A stretch of DNA of 64,000 nt, taken from NCBI GenBank assembly GCA_019614645.1, contig JABWDB010000004.1:18290001-18354000 (forward strand), given 5' to 3'. Source of the stretch: Stratiolaelaps scimitus (taxonomy: Eukaryota; Arthropoda; Arachnida; Mesostigmata; Laelapidae). Shown here piece after piece: positions 1 to 11,286 of the stretch; within the stretch, counting starts at the first letter, position 1, and the number at the start of each line of letters is the position of its first letter. The translations under genes and the position numbers were made by a program. The notes below the pieces were generated by a model that made no database searches, had not been told where the DNA came from, and was given only the letters and a program-made list of their open reading frames with translations.

Positions 1-236
1 GGACTCGACGAATTACCACCACCGTGCGGGTGACAAACACTGCATAACACCAGGACACGAAGCGTTGTTCCACAGCAGAACTAGATCGCCGTTCAGGCAG
101 GCAGGCGTGGGGGAGGGGCGGTCACCCGGAGGGCCTTCAAGGCGTTGCCTCCGCACGCAGGCAATTAATGGCAAATGCCGTACCGACCCTCTGCAACTGC
201 CCGTTCTCCGTGTGTTCTCCTGCCTCTGTTTCTCTG

Positions 237-256
237 GCTGCTGCTGCTGCTGCTGC
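237..256 (+). repeat. (CTG)6 microsatellite
   Basis: Six CTG units in GC-rich DNA with no supported reading frame. Confidence 0.9.
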
Positions 257-1290
257 CTCCAGAAAGGCCCCTGGATTCTTGACGAGGGCGGCTGTAGGAG
301 GCGGCAGCGGCGGCGGCGTCTATGGTGGCAGTGATTTCCATGGTGACCGACAGACAGAAATGGTCCCGGCTGTTAGTCGATGACTGTCATGGAGGCTCAC
401 CGCCAATAACGCTAGATGCTGCTGGAACCAACCCCGATTGCCACAAGTCAGCGAAACATGAGGGGTTTGGCCAGCTCGAACTAGGTCAGGAAGTGGGAAA
501 AAATAACGATTAGTATTATGAAGGCCACACGGACAAAAGAGCCAGTACAAAGCGGGCTGCACCCGTGCAAACCAAAAAAAACGGCCAAATCGTAGGGATA
601 ACAAAAACGTGGGATTGACAAATATTCACTTCCAAGCAAAAGGGGCTTACATAGACACCAACCACGGGGAAGAAGTAATCGCGGAAGGCTTTTGCATACC
701 GGCATTCTCAGTTGTGACAACATATTGAAGTAATGCCCAATACACGCTTATATGTATTAATATGTCCTTTACCCAACGTCTTAGCGTAGACGCAATTCTC
801 TTCCAAAGAAGTTCGCACTAGATACCAATGGCGCCTACAGCGTCAATGCACGCACTTCCTAGTTATAGTAGTAGACCGGAGGGTTCCTTTCAGACGACGC
901 CTAGGTCGACAGAAACTGCAGTCACCCGGAGCATCCGACGTCTTTAAAAGAGCAGCCACCCTTTGTTGTCGTCCTCTTCACAGAGATCTATAATGGATGC
1001 CTCCTGTCCGCAGCGGTTTGATAGATATTTCGTCAGGTGTTGTACCCCCGCTCCTCCAGGTCTCTTCTTGTGTGGCTCGGTCCGGTGATGAACGCGAATG
1101 GTTTACCCGAGCTGCCTTCGTTTGGCCAGTGTTCCGCCCTCCGCCCGCAAAGCAGTCCATCGTATTACAATATATTTTCCCTCTTCTTTTTGGTTACATT
1201 GCCAGTCTGCCCGGATCGGGTGCTACGTAAAGGAGACGGTGGTCCGCCAACAGAATTCGTCCCATAAGTCCCCTACTAACGGCCAGACAG

Positions 1291-1317
1291 ACACACACAC
1301 ACACACACACATATATA
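1291..1317 (+). repeat. (AC)10(AT)3 microsatellite
   Basis: Compound dinucleotide run. Confidence 0.9.
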
Positions 1318-1673
1318 CCCGCGCGACATACAGACGAGCACCCAGCCAGAGTGGCATGCCGATATCTATTGCAGCCGTGAGGTGGTCGGAACCGACGCCG
1401 ATGGTGCCGATGTTCCACTTGTCAATAGAAGCTATGGCTATGGGGACGCGGAGATGTTACGCCGCTAACAGTGAGCAGAAGGCACACACTGAAACAGACG
1501 AGAACCCACCCGAGACTTCCAAGCTGAGAGGAGCCGAGAAGGTGTCCCACCGTCGGGTGGTCTTTTGCCAATCGCCAAAAGGTTTCTTGTCTTCCTCCAA
1601 TCCCGCATCCATCTCGCTCTCTCTCCCCACCCGAACGGACGCGCACACGCTGAAGGGCGGAGGGTGGAGCCTC

Positions 1674-1709
1674 ATTACTATTACTAGTACTACCACTACC
1701 ACTACTACA
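1674..1709 (+). repeat. ATT/ACT/ACC triplet repeat
   Basis: Imperfect triplet run; it accounts for the poly-Thr end of the longest open frame in the window (1098-1712). Confidence 0.8.
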
Positions 1710-2018
1710 TAGGTTCCTCGGTACGGCGGGGACCTATAGAGACCGGGGGCTGACCACATCGCTAGCATCGCACGCTGAACGACGCAGCAGCTCCTATCTA
1801 ACGTCGAGACATAGACGCACATATACCATACTTAGTTACTAACGCTCAGAGACTTACTACGCGGCAAGCTGGGAGAAGGTGGCGTGCCACCATTCCCTGA
1901 CCTCCCGTGAAGGGGAGGACCAATAACAAGCGGACGTGGCTGTGTGGCTTGTGGTCGAAACCATACACAAACGGACACGGCAGCGCAGCGCCGGCATCAG
2001 TCTATATGGATCCTCCGG

Positions 2019-2052
2019 ACTGCTGCTGCTGTTGCCGCCACCGCCGCCGCCA
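2019..2052 (+). repeat. CTG/GCC triplet repeat
   Basis: CTG units pass into GCC units; no reading frame supported. Confidence 0.8.
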
Positions 2053-3165
2053 CACGATCCCGTGCCTATATCGCAGCCGACACGAGACCCAATCTGACCA
2101 TTGAGGCCAGCCTGTCTCCCATCGATTCTCGGGAACGCACCAGCGAACCGAACCCGTGAGGCACCCACCACAGAAAACCCTCGCAGTTCTTGCAGTCGCT
2201 GCAGGCTGCCCTAGCCCAGGCGTTGGTCAAGCTAAGCACCAACTTGGCAGCTCCCTGGATCGTCCTCCTCTATACTGCCCTGGTCAGCGTTCAGAATCGA
2301 AGCCTGCTCCATCTATCAGTTGATCACTGATTCGCATACTCGGCGATCTTCAGCATGACAGTCTCATAAGCAAGACGTGGTGTGGCCACTCCTACATCCT
2401 AGCAATCGTCCCGGGCTCAATCTTTCTCGATATCTACTATGACACGAGATTGCCCCTTTCCAAGTCCATCTGCTACCGCGTCTACGACAGCAGCAGGTGG
2501 ACGCGTTCGTAAGTTACCGTGCAAGGTGGGCCATGTGACCCGATGATTACGTAAAGTCTGATGCGAGAGGGGTGCGGAGGAAAAACACATGAACATATGC
2601 ACGGCAGCCGAATGAAGACATCGATTCTCCTTCGTTGCTTGATGACTTCATTGTAACGGCCACAGACGGAACTTTCAAAGAACACACGTTTTTTTAGGAT
2701 AGAAAATATACCCTTAAAAATATTTATACTTAATATAGCCTAAATATGATTTTCACTTCTGCTCCTGTGTTTCGAGTGCTGTGGTAAAATATTTGTTTTA
2801 GCTCTGACTGCAGCAGAGAATGCATATTCTGAGTTCAAGTGACGGTTCGCGCTACCCAAGTGAATTTCTCTTGAATGCAAAACTGCAAAATCTTTAATAA
2901 AATATAGTACTATTATTTATAAGACAACAAGGGACATCACACACAGTGATGACAGTATAACTGCACTATATGCTGTCCTCGCCGAACCTTGTAGGACATA
3001 TTGCGCTTCGCAGACACCGAGGGTAACACATGGCCTCGGTGCTTCTTATGGCCCATTGCAACGTTTCTACAGGGCCTGCTGTCAAGACCTATAGTGATCG
3101 TCGTTCACCCTCGTTGAGGCCAATCGGCTGCTTGACCGGCTATTTCTTTCCTCTCAGCCGGCCTC

Positions 3166-3202
3166 TATAAGAGCCAAAACGGACCACCGCTGCTAACAGT
3201 GC
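3166..3202 (+). promoter_or_regulatory. Candidate TATA/initiator core promoter
   Basis: TATAAGAG at 3166 is followed 32 nt later by TAACAGTG with the predicted start A at 3198. AGATCC near +27 to +32 loosely resembles a downstream promoter element. The initiator is one base off consensus and I could not define an ORF from it, so support is moderate to weak. Confidence 0.35.
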
Positions 3203-3445
3203 AGCCGACAGTTTCCAGGTCCGAGATCCGCGCGCCCAAGGCGAACAACTCCGCGACCACAACTCAGCGCCTTTCCGCTTTCTTCCCCAGTCACCTAACC
3301 TAACCTCACCTTAGCAAACCCGCCAGCGTCGTTGGTCTGGGGCCATCTCTGACTGCACCATGTCTCTCGTTTACGGCTTCTACATTCGCTGCGCCTATAT
3401 GAACGGATGCCTGGTCCTCCCATATTGTGTATGTGGGCTAGTTTT

Positions 3446-3468
3446 TGTGTGTGTGTATGTGTATGTAT
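3446..3468 (+). repeat. GT-rich microsatellite
   Basis: Imperfect GT/ATGT run. Confidence 0.75.
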
Positions 3469-4685
3469 AGTTGTACTATATGACCACCAGGTCCACCACG
3501 GTTGGTCGCTGGACTCTACCAGCAGTGTGTATCTGCCTCTGCAGCTTGCGTTTGTTAGCCGATACGAATAGTAATTGGAGATATTGATTATCTGGTCTCC
3601 TGTGGGAAGCCAGGTTAGGCCCGTTTTAGCTCTCATTGGGTTTGTTGCCTTGTATTGCCTCTGTTGCTGCTGCGTCGTTGTCGTCGTTACCAACATGGAG
3701 CTCAAACGAAGAGTAGTAGCTCAACTCACCCGTGGCTCACACACATCAGTCCTATGAACGGCTGCTTGCTGACGGCTGACGTGGCTTCTTCCTTGTAGCT
3801 TCCGAAAGCAAGCCATGGGAGTTGATGAAGGGGAGCTGAGGGGACTGCAAAGAGAATGAGGAAGTACTGGCCACCAATGAGAAGAGAAATAGAGAGATCA
3901 AGATGAACTCACTCCTTATGCTGCTGCTGTTTCCACTACTACCAGACATAACTACTATCAGAGGAGTGCAACTCCTTTAGACCAGATCCTCTGCCCAGCC
4001 CAGCTGATCGAGACAATAGACCGACCACTAGAAACGAGAAAGAACATCGTCGACAACTAGCTCTCTCTCCTTCTACCCCGTCTCACCTCTCTCTGATCTC
4101 AAGCATTACGGCTAAGTTCACGAAGTAAAAGAGTACGGTCATACTCTGCGGTACCGCAACAGGCCAAAGGCTACCACTTGTTGACGACACCATGTTGTCT
4201 GTTTTCCAGGCAATGGCTCCAACAGAGCTGCAGTCTCGCAATGGACCAATGCGAAAGGGCGACTCATCGCTATCGATAAAGACAAAGGGGAATTTCGCAA
4301 AAGTGACTGTTGATAGCAACCTATTAATTCGCCGCTTATCGGCCTATTGCCATAGTAAAACTCCTATAAATGATATCGATTCGTATCACATTCAAGCTCA
4401 ACAACTTTAAAAGCAAAGATGACGTATTACAGTGTGAACGTCCACAGAAGGCGTCAGTCTATACCTACCTTGCATAAATATAGTATGTAAAATAATACCT
4501 TATTTACAACTAGACCGTACTACGTCACGCTTCTTTCTTGTAAAAATCGATCCTATAAAGTTTACATTAACAAAAATTGAACGAAGGCTACGAGGACGTT
4601 CCTCACAAACCAGAACAACTGCCATCATTTATTCATAATATCGCTCTGTCCTCGACATTATATATTGAAATATTCAATAGCAGAA

Positions 4686-5216
4686 ATGGCAAAACAAAAA
4701 TGCGAGGATTGGTGGATCAACATTGGACGAATCACCGAGCCACTGTGTGTAGCGATTGCCTGCTCACTCATCCTCCATCTTTCTGTACGACTCGTATGGT
4801 CGGCACAGACCAAGGGACCATTGAGATGGCTGTCAGGTTACATTTGCCTCGTCCATGCTGCTGAGGTCCCCATGCTTCTAAGCTGTCGTGTCCATTTGCC
4901 GGTAGGCGACAGCGCTCTCCTCATAATCGCATTGGCCCACCCGTTGGTTCTGTCATCTCAACCTTCGTTCTCCTTCGGAGTCCTCGAAGAGCTCGTTTTG
5001 GCTTCCGGTTTGGCCACCAGTAGCCTACCAGGAGCCTGCGGGATTCTTTGCCTCCGGGACGACCGAGATGCTGTGCTGCCTCACTTCGCCGCGACCCCAA
5101 CTACTCTCGCTCTCTTCTATTCTAGCGTCCCCCCCCCGCTCTCTTTCTCTCTCTCTATTTCTCCAGGCAATCCACTGAAAGTCACGCGGAAACTCCGCAC
5201 GCAGGGAAACGCCTGA
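4686..5216 (+). CDS. Weak candidate ORF, 176 aa, hydrophobic
   Basis: The ATG at 4686 has a good context (A at -3, G at +4) and the frame runs 176 codons. It has four hydrophobic stretches, e.g. PLCVAIACSLILHLSV and SALLIIALAHPLVLSS. The strand is pyrimidine-rich, which by itself yields Leu/Ser/Phe/Pro-rich hydrophobic translation, and its 3' end contains a splice-acceptor-like tract. It may therefore be intron. No family recognised. Confidence 0.2.
   Translation: MAKQKCEDWWINIGRITEPLCVAIACSLILHLSVRLVWSAQTKGPLRWLSGYICLVHAAEVPMLLSCRVHLPVGDSALLIIALAHPLVLSSQPSFSFGVLEELVLASGLATSSLPGACGILCLRDDRDAVLPHFAATPTTLALFYSSVPPPLSFSLSISPGNPLKVTRKLRTQGNA
5129..5166 (+). promoter_or_regulatory. Strong splice-acceptor-like tract
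   Basis: A C9 run is followed by a long CT tract and TTTCTCCAG with the AG at 5165-5166. This is a near-ideal animal 3' splice site. No flanking exon could be identified, so it may just be a pyrimidine repeat. Confidence 0.25.
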
Positions 5217-5219
5217 AGA

Positions 5220-7360
5220 AAGACAGTCAGGTTGATGTCCGGGGCACTAGCGGCGCTACGGCCCGCGTTTCTGCCTGTTTTTGCCTGAGACCCCGCTCCA
5301 CTCGTTCAGGGCCCTCTGACCTCCGGTGGTGTGGCCTTGCTCCGGTTGCTGCTCGACGTTCGCATCGATGATCCCCTGGGAAGAGACTCTGAGCAGGGTC
5401 GTTCCTCGTTCCCGTACGAGCTTCTGAGAGCTGCTGGATAGCGGATAGAAGGTTAGGGATAGACAGGGAAGGGAAAAACGCGTAGATGGTCGTCTGATCT
5501 CATCTTTCGGAAATGTATTGCGTCGATATTACTGTCCCCCTCGCCCCTTTCATGCCGCATCCCGGATCACCCGATCTGACAGCTACCGCCACTACCGCCG
5601 ATCCATATCAACTCTTCTTCCTGAAATAGAGGAAGTCCTATTGACAAAGGCACAACCATCACTGCACCTCCTTGTAATACTTCGACATGAACCTTGACCA
5701 CATCTAATGCAATATTTATATATAAAGGCACCCGAAGAGGAAATACATATATATATATATATATTATGCTGCCGAAACATACATATTGATCAAAATAGTA
5801 CAACTATTATTTAGATTCGTTTTTAATAAGGCGAACGAAAATATGGATATATGAAATTGTCATCGCACGACAAGGCCATTCTATTTATTGGCGGTGCTCA
5901 GAGATGCTCCATCAATTTTGTAAGATAACAATTGACGGTGTTACTCCGACCAACCAAATTACCTGGATGCGGTACTTTTATCGATGTCGTGTTTGGACAT
6001 ATCTAATAAACCTACAAATTGGGTAAACTTGTATTTATATATGTATTGTCTAGATATCGTAGTTAATAGCTGACACTAACAACATTTTTCCTAATATTGA
6101 GTGCCACAGGTGCCAGGTGTTAACCACGAGTTTATACACGATACAATAGACTTGATATGACACAACAAACAAGGCTAAAATAGCTCGTTATTCATTGTAC
6201 TTATATGTGTTTACTTAGCTACTGATGTAATTGTTAATAACGAGTCTGATTTTGATTATCAAACTGTTTATACGTCTGCCCTCGAGCGGCACGCTCTTCA
6301 CTAGTAGAAAACGAGTATTAAAGTAGAAGCGACGATGATTCGATCATCTGGAGAAAAATATAGTAGTCTAATTTTTCTTGCTACAGTTGCACTAAGAATG
6401 TGTTTTTATGGCAAAGTCTCTTCATTTATTTACAAATAAGTTGCGTTGTCTCGCTACTAAAAATATATAGCTAGCGTTGCCCAAGCGTGACGCCGATCCA
6501 GTTTATTAGGAAATTGGTCCAACTTATCCATCAACGTCCGCCAGCATCTATATAGTCAACTTCGAGTGGCCAAACCCCGGTCGAACAAACTCACCCGCGG
6601 CGGAAGTCCCAAACGACCCAAACGTAACGAGCGACGTCAAGCCCTGAGCGTCGCTCGTTAGCAATGATGTCAGATTATTTAAAAATAAATGCCAACCCCT
6701 CAGTCCACTGGTATGGATGCGGCCAGACGGTTGTCATAGATCGCGGTTTTGAGAACAGCAGACCTGAGGCAGGCCTGAGTCGCGCCCTGAATGACGTTTC
6801 GGTGATAAAAAAAGAAGCCGATCGCTAGCGTTCGCAAATTGCTCCGTTGTCCTATTCTTGTAATATGCAAATATCTGTTAAGAACGTCCACTGCTGGCAA
6901 GTGAGGACGGTTATTGCCGTCAAGGCTGCTTTCGAGAGCAGGACACACACGCGTGCCTGGTCATTTGTTGCACGTTTGCGAATCGCTTCAGTAACAAGCG
7001 CACACCATTGCTACGCGTATGCTTTATTCGCATATGTACAGAAGATCATTGTAAGGGAAAATAAAAAAAAATCGAATTTTCATGAATCACATATAGAAAA
7101 GCAGTGATTAAAAAGCTGTCCACTTCCGATCGCTCGCATGAGGTCGCAATTGAAGAAAAATGTCAAGTAACGTTCTCTAAAGAAACTGAGGTAATAGTCT
7201 TGGTGTGGTATTATGTTATTTATTTATCTAAACACCTTTTCTAAACAAAATATTCTAGCCAGTCCACCGTAAGCGTATCAGGTGGCCTAGAATTGTATTC
7301 AGCAAACTGTCAATGTTCGATTTGATTACTAGCGTTATTTTGAGCGCTCTCCTTCTGTCG
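5220..7360. other. AT-rich intergenic stretch
   Basis: Besides the AT run at 5747, no supported gene, repeat or RNA was seen. Confidence 0.5.
5747..5764 (+). repeat. (AT)9 microsatellite
   Basis: Pure AT run in AT-rich DNA. Confidence 0.9.
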
Positions 7361-7362
7361 CC

Positions 7363-7779
7363 ATGAATATATCTAATACTACTATTGATGATATCAGCAT
7401 CATTCGCCTGCTGGAAGATACGCTCGATGATTTCCTGGATTCCGAATCGCCCACACAGGTTCGTCGTCCGCCAGCATACTGCCAGTCCATAAGACAGAAT
7501 ACTACATATCCGACCGAAATTAATTATATCAGGCAGTTCGTCAATACGTTCCTAAATATAGCATCGGCTATAGAGATTCGCTCTCGTGTACTCTGCAGCT
7601 CTGGCTCGATTTGCAGATTCATCTTTCGTATCCGCTTCACTTGCTTCAGTAGTGCTATGCTCCTGCTACGGTCCCACCCTGTGAGCAAAAATAGCAATGT
7701 CAAATTTTGTAGTCATGAACATGACAGAGACACACGTGCATGCCGACTGTGTTCATCGACAATTCATCCAATCGTATAG
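7363..7779 (+). CDS. Weak candidate ORF, 138 aa, acidic N-terminus
   Basis: The ATG at 7363 sits in GCCATGA context and opens 138 codons in AT-rich DNA, where a frame of this length is less expected. The N-terminus is acidic and helix-like (TIDDISIIRLLEDTLDDF), followed by a Cys-rich, basic part. The stop lies just before the TA microsatellite at 7783. ACACAG|GTTCGT inside it is a possible donor. Product not recognised. Confidence 0.22.
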   Translation: MNISNTTIDDISIIRLLEDTLDDFLDSESPTQVRRPPAYCQSIRQNTTYPTEINYIRQFVNTFLNIASAIEIRSRVLCSSGSICRFIFRIRFTCFSSAMLLLRSHPVSKNSNVKFCSHEHDRDTRACRLCSSTIHPIV

Positions 7780-7782
7780 CCA

Positions 7783-7806
7783 ATATATATATATATATAT
7801 ATATAT
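7783..7806 (+). repeat. (AT)12 microsatellite
   Basis: Pure AT run directly after the stop of the 7363-7779 frame. Confidence 0.9.
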
Positions 7807-8019
7807 CGGCACATGCGACGGTCAACTGGACAAGCAAACTACAGCAGGTGATCCCACATGCCGATATTGTACAGCAGCCACCGGGCTGCGCACCACGAGT
7901 GTACCCATCGTGTCCTATAAGCGGCGTTTAAGGAGCAGGGTTCCACTTGGGTTTTGCGTGTAGACGCATTGTGAAATAAACCTCGCCTGACTCCTTTAGC
8001 CATAGTTGCCAGCCGTATC

Positions 8020-8313
8020 ATGGAAGGGCACAGGCTGGGAGTCGACTGTTACAGTGCCCTCGACGACTCCGTCTCAGTTATATTGCTCTTGTCCGAGCCA
8101 ATCCCCGGATCGCCAACGGTGCCAGCGCACTATAAAGCTCGTTGGTTGCAACACTTGCTCAGTTGCTCGCTCGGCCCCGAAGCCAAGCCGGACCCACCCA
8201 TTCTAACTACGGGTGGTCATATGCCCCCATGCGTCTCCGCCGTCAAACGGCCAATCGGCAAGCCACCACCATTACCACCACCAAGAGAAGTGCGAAAGGG
8301 AAGCTTCGCGAAG
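8020..8313 (+). CDS. Candidate first coding exon, 98 codons, ending at a strong splice donor
   Basis: The frame opens at an ATG in good context (A at -3, G at +4) at 8020 and runs 98 codons in phase 0 to AAG|GTGCGT at 8313/8314, a near-ideal donor. The peptide begins MEGHRLGVDCYSALDD, becomes Pro-rich (KPPPLPPPRE) and ends KGSFAK. An acceptor-like pyrimidine run and CAG also sit just upstream, so it might be an internal exon. A good TATA/initiator pair lies inside the frame; if that is the true promoter, translation would start at the in-frame ATG at 8221 and the exon would be 8161-8313. KGSFAK resembles a kinase glycine-rich loop, but the match is far too short to claim it. I found no downstream exon. 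If the frame is not spliced it stops at 8400. Function unknown. Confidence 0.35.
8131..8165 (+). promoter_or_regulatory. TATA box with TCAGTT initiator
   Basis: TATAAAGC starts at 8131 and CTCAGTTG puts the predicted start A at 8161, exactly 30 nt on. The initiator matches the arthropod TCAGT consensus. The first ATG of the predicted transcript is at 8221, giving a 60-nt leader, followed by a donor at 8313. This is the best TATA plus TCAGT pair on the plus strand. Confidence 0.5.
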
Positions 8314-9390
8314 GTGCGTGTCCCTGTGATGTGCGAGAGATGTAAAGGCGCCGCCACCGGTGGCTGTGCTGTGTCGGCTGGAGAGAGAGAGATACTCTGA
8401 AGGGGACAACAAATATTGACTCTGCCATCCCAGCACTCCCCAGCCCGCACCACTAACTCCCAAGTCTACACGCCTCTTTCTCGCTAGCGGGCCCACGGAC
8501 CCATTCTGGGCTACTGCTACAACCCAAATATACCATACCCCCTCTGGTTTTCCTCCCTTGACGTGTCTTCGTTCCGCTATTCCCTACAAACAACAGCTAC
8601 TATGACCACTACCACTACGATACAACAAACCACGTTCACCCTTACGCACCTCAGTGCGCTGGCCCCTAACGCATCGACGAGAGAACTCTACTGCTCTGCT
8701 GTTGTCTACTGTCCTTTATATAATACAATAACGTGGCTTTGTTGTACTCACGGCTATGCGTGCCTAAGCGGACTCTGAGGAGGGGTACGCACCCATAGGT
8801 ACTCAGACACCCCGAAACTCTTCGGTATACATACACATGGCCAATGATGGCCGCTGCACGCTGACGGCGCATCCGTTGTCCCGCGACGCATTAGTTCCGA
8901 TAACATTTCGGGCGTGGGCAAGCCTTTCTGCTCCCAGACCAATCGCCTTCGCCTCGCTTCTCTACGGCTCAGCAGCTTGCCACTGAGCCGTGGGTCCGTG
9001 TCGTCATTCCTGTCTACGGTTGGTCGAAACTAAGGGCGTCGTCAGACGGAAAGGCTCCCAAACGAGGCCGGCAAGGAATGTTTCGCCTGTTCAAGTGTAT
9101 CGCCCGGCCGCCGTACGGCCGACTCGGTCGTCGAACGAACGCCTTGCGCCAGCATAACACATAAAGCTGCCTGCGGAGCCAACAGGGACGTATGGGCATA
9201 CGATACACAGCAGAGAACGGAGGCTGATAGCCAGAGTGGTGCTGTAACGGTGGTAATAACGGGGTAACAGAGAACCCTGAGACAATCAACTGCCATAATG
9301 TATAATAACTGCGGTTCGCGATTTCAGAGAGATAACACGGAGCTTGTTTAATCACAACTTAAGAACCATCGACGCGGGTTAGTACTAAAT

Positions 9391-9647
9391 ATGAATCAAG
9401 TACGTGCGGAGTTGATGGATAGATATTTCGCGTTGGAGCGTCACCGTAAGTGCCAACCTACTTCAGTGCTCTGTTGGCGTCAGATCGGTCCAGCACCGGG
9501 ACATGCAACAATCTCTACAGCTGCATCACTGACGGCAAGAACTGAGTACCCTAGTACACGATATGAGGTACGTCGACAGATGAATGTAGAACATAGTGTT
9601 ACCGCTAACTGTAATACATGTTTTATTAGGTACTCAGAGAGTTGTAG
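9391..9647 (+). CDS. Candidate small spliced ORF with a short intron
   Basis: A segment at 9568-9629 has every mark of a short intron: donor GAG|GTACGT, a CTAAC branch site with its A at 9608, and acceptor TTTTATTAG 21 nt later, 62 nt in all. A weaker donor (ACC|GTAAGT at 9446) and acceptor (CTCTACAG at 9520) could form a second 75-nt intron upstream. Using both, the ATG at 9391 reads through to a TAG at 9647 and gives 39 residues starting MNQVRAELMDRYFALERH. Without splicing, the ATG opens a 109-codon frame to 9720. No TATA box or poly(A) signal was found close by, so it may be part of a larger gene. Product not recognised. Confidence 0.28.
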
Positions 9648-10382
9648 AAAGACAATCGTAGCTAACAGACGACAAATGAACAACCAAAAGTGTGATCCTA
9701 GCTTGCAGCAGTTGGGTTGATCCCGAACTGAATGTTTGAAGTGGCTTCTCGCAAAAAACACTTTGTTAAAGAATGGCAAACTTTGTTCGAAATATCCAGA
9801 ACGCTTCCGTGCGCCGTTCCCCAAGACAACTTTTTGTAGACGTGCTCACTTCCAGTTATATTTTGAAATATGTATTACTATGTGAAAAACATTTGTAAAA
9901 CAGTACCGAAAAAAATCGCAACGAAGGTTAGCTTCGAGAGCATAGAGTTGTGGTTAGTTTTCAGTAGGAATGCGTAATATTATAAAGTAGTAGATGCCAG
10001 AGAAGCATATATCGTATCGAGAGTGAAGTGGGCGAACTAGCTCGCATGTAGTATATAAACAGGACTCTGTTCGGGCTGAGATGGAAGCCGTAGCTCGTCC
10101 ATAAACCCGTCTTTTTCTTAGCTTACGGTAGCAACGAGACGTTATGACTGGCCATTATTGCCTCACATCGAGGTAAAGAGCAACACCCGTTTTGAATCTC
10201 GTCCCATGGCCGTACTTTATATCCTTTTTTCTGTCGGGATTTGCAGTGTCATCGGCAGGTGTAGTGAACGGTAAGCTCCTGCGATAGATGGTGTGCAACG
10301 GTCAGGCGGCAGTTGTCGCCGGCTCCCCTTATTGACCCCCCCTTCAGATTTACGCTCTAATGGGCCGTACGCTTCAAGGCAG

Positions 10383-10383
<1 letters not shown>

Positions 10384-10431
<48 letters not shown>
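10384..10431 (+). repeat. (TA)24 microsatellite
   Basis: Forty-eight bases of pure TA; one of the longest dinucleotide runs in the window. Confidence 0.95.
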
Positions 10432-10435
<4 letters not shown>

Positions 10436-10578
10436 ACTATAGGCTAGTGTTAGTATGGAAAAAATAAATAAACTGCGCAAGAAAACTCTGTGCGTGAGAG
10501 ACCATTGGTGGTGGTGACTTGATCGCCAAACCCAATCGTTTTTTGTTCACCAAAATCACACAACGTCGAACGCTCGGA

Positions 10579-10629
10579 ACACTCCACACTATATATATAT
10601 ACATATATATGTGTGCGTGTGTGGAGTGT
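10579..10629. repeat. Hairpin enclosing a TA/GT microsatellite
   Basis: ACACTCCACAC (10579-10589) and GTGTGGAGTGT (10619-10629) are perfect inverted 11-mers. The 29-nt interior is alternating TA then GT, which can itself pair, so the whole could form a long stem or cruciform. TA repeat continues to about 10641. Confidence 0.65.
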
Positions 10630-11134
10630 ATATATATATATGCTGCTATATCTGGGAGCAGAGAGGCGAATGCATAGGATCGTAAAATTATATTTAGCAA
10701 TTATTACTACTTTGCAAAGATGTATGTGTTGCTAGCATCATCCTCGTTTGATGTATTTTTTGACCAAACTTTGACCAGTTTTAACGAGAACTTAGGTGTT
10801 GTAAGAAGATTGCAGTTCGTTAATGAACCACAATTTGAATTTGAATAGCACACTCAGTGCTGTGTTCGATTGCGAGAACAACTTATTACATCTGTTAATA
10901 GCAGCAACCGGAAATTTGATATAATAACAACAGGATAGTTTTTTAGCATTCATCGTTGCAGCAGGCACAAACAAACCCAATTTGTTATTAAGTCTAACAA
11001 TTTGTTATTTGCCTCACGTCTTTTTTTGATTTTTTTTCTATATTTTAGGGCCGCTGATCCAGGATCAGACATATCCATACGATCTATCCACGAGCTCACA
11101 TGCCAATGCCCAAGTGGTGCTCCGTAGTTCTTTG

Positions 11135-11169
11135 ATATATATATATATATTAGGTTCTTCACTTCAGTT
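11135..11169 (+). promoter_or_regulatory. TA microsatellite acting as a possible TATA element, with TTCAGTT initiator
   Basis: A run of about 17 nt of alternating TA (11135-11151) lies so that its start is 30 nt before the A of ACTTCAGTTC at 11166. The initiator matches TCAGT. Because a long TA run will match a TATA box anywhere, this is suggestive only. Confidence 0.28.
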
Positions 11170-11220
11170 CCTTAGGCTACGGCTCACCTGGGTGAATGGC
11201 TCTCAGAGTCTTTCCGAATA

Positions 11221-11286
11221 ATGCGAAGCATACTGTTATGCCTAGTAGCGCTGTTCCTGCCCATTGTTAATGCATCTCCCTGCTAA
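11221..11286 (+). CDS. Micro-ORF encoding a secretory-leader-like peptide, 21 aa
   Basis: The ATG at 11221 opens 21 codons ending in TAA. Residues 1-18 have the form of a signal peptide: a short basic start (MRS), a hydrophobic core (ILLCLVALFLPIV) and a small-residue cleavage site (NA), with only SPC after it. No donor for an intron was found before the stop, although CTGCTAAC and ACACAG just downstream look like a branch site and acceptor. An out-of-frame ATG at 11195 precedes it. It could be the remains of a secreted-peptide first exon or chance. Confidence 0.22.
   Translation: MRSILLCLVALFLPIVNASPC

Larger units (their letters stand above)
1..3160. other. Non-coding block, GC-rich then AT-rich
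   Basis: Only triplet and dinucleotide repeats were found. The 204-codon frame at 1098-1712 crosses AC and ACT repeats and has no other coding sign. From about 2690 the DNA is AT-rich and I see nothing in it. Confidence 0.5.

Noticed and set aside
1098..1712. Longest ORF in the window, 204 codons
   Set aside because: It crosses AC and ACT repeats giving poly-His/Thr, shows no domain, and such lengths occur by chance at this GC.
3296..3308. CCTAA units resembling the arthropod telomere repeat
   Set aside because: Only about two and a half units; too short to be telomeric.
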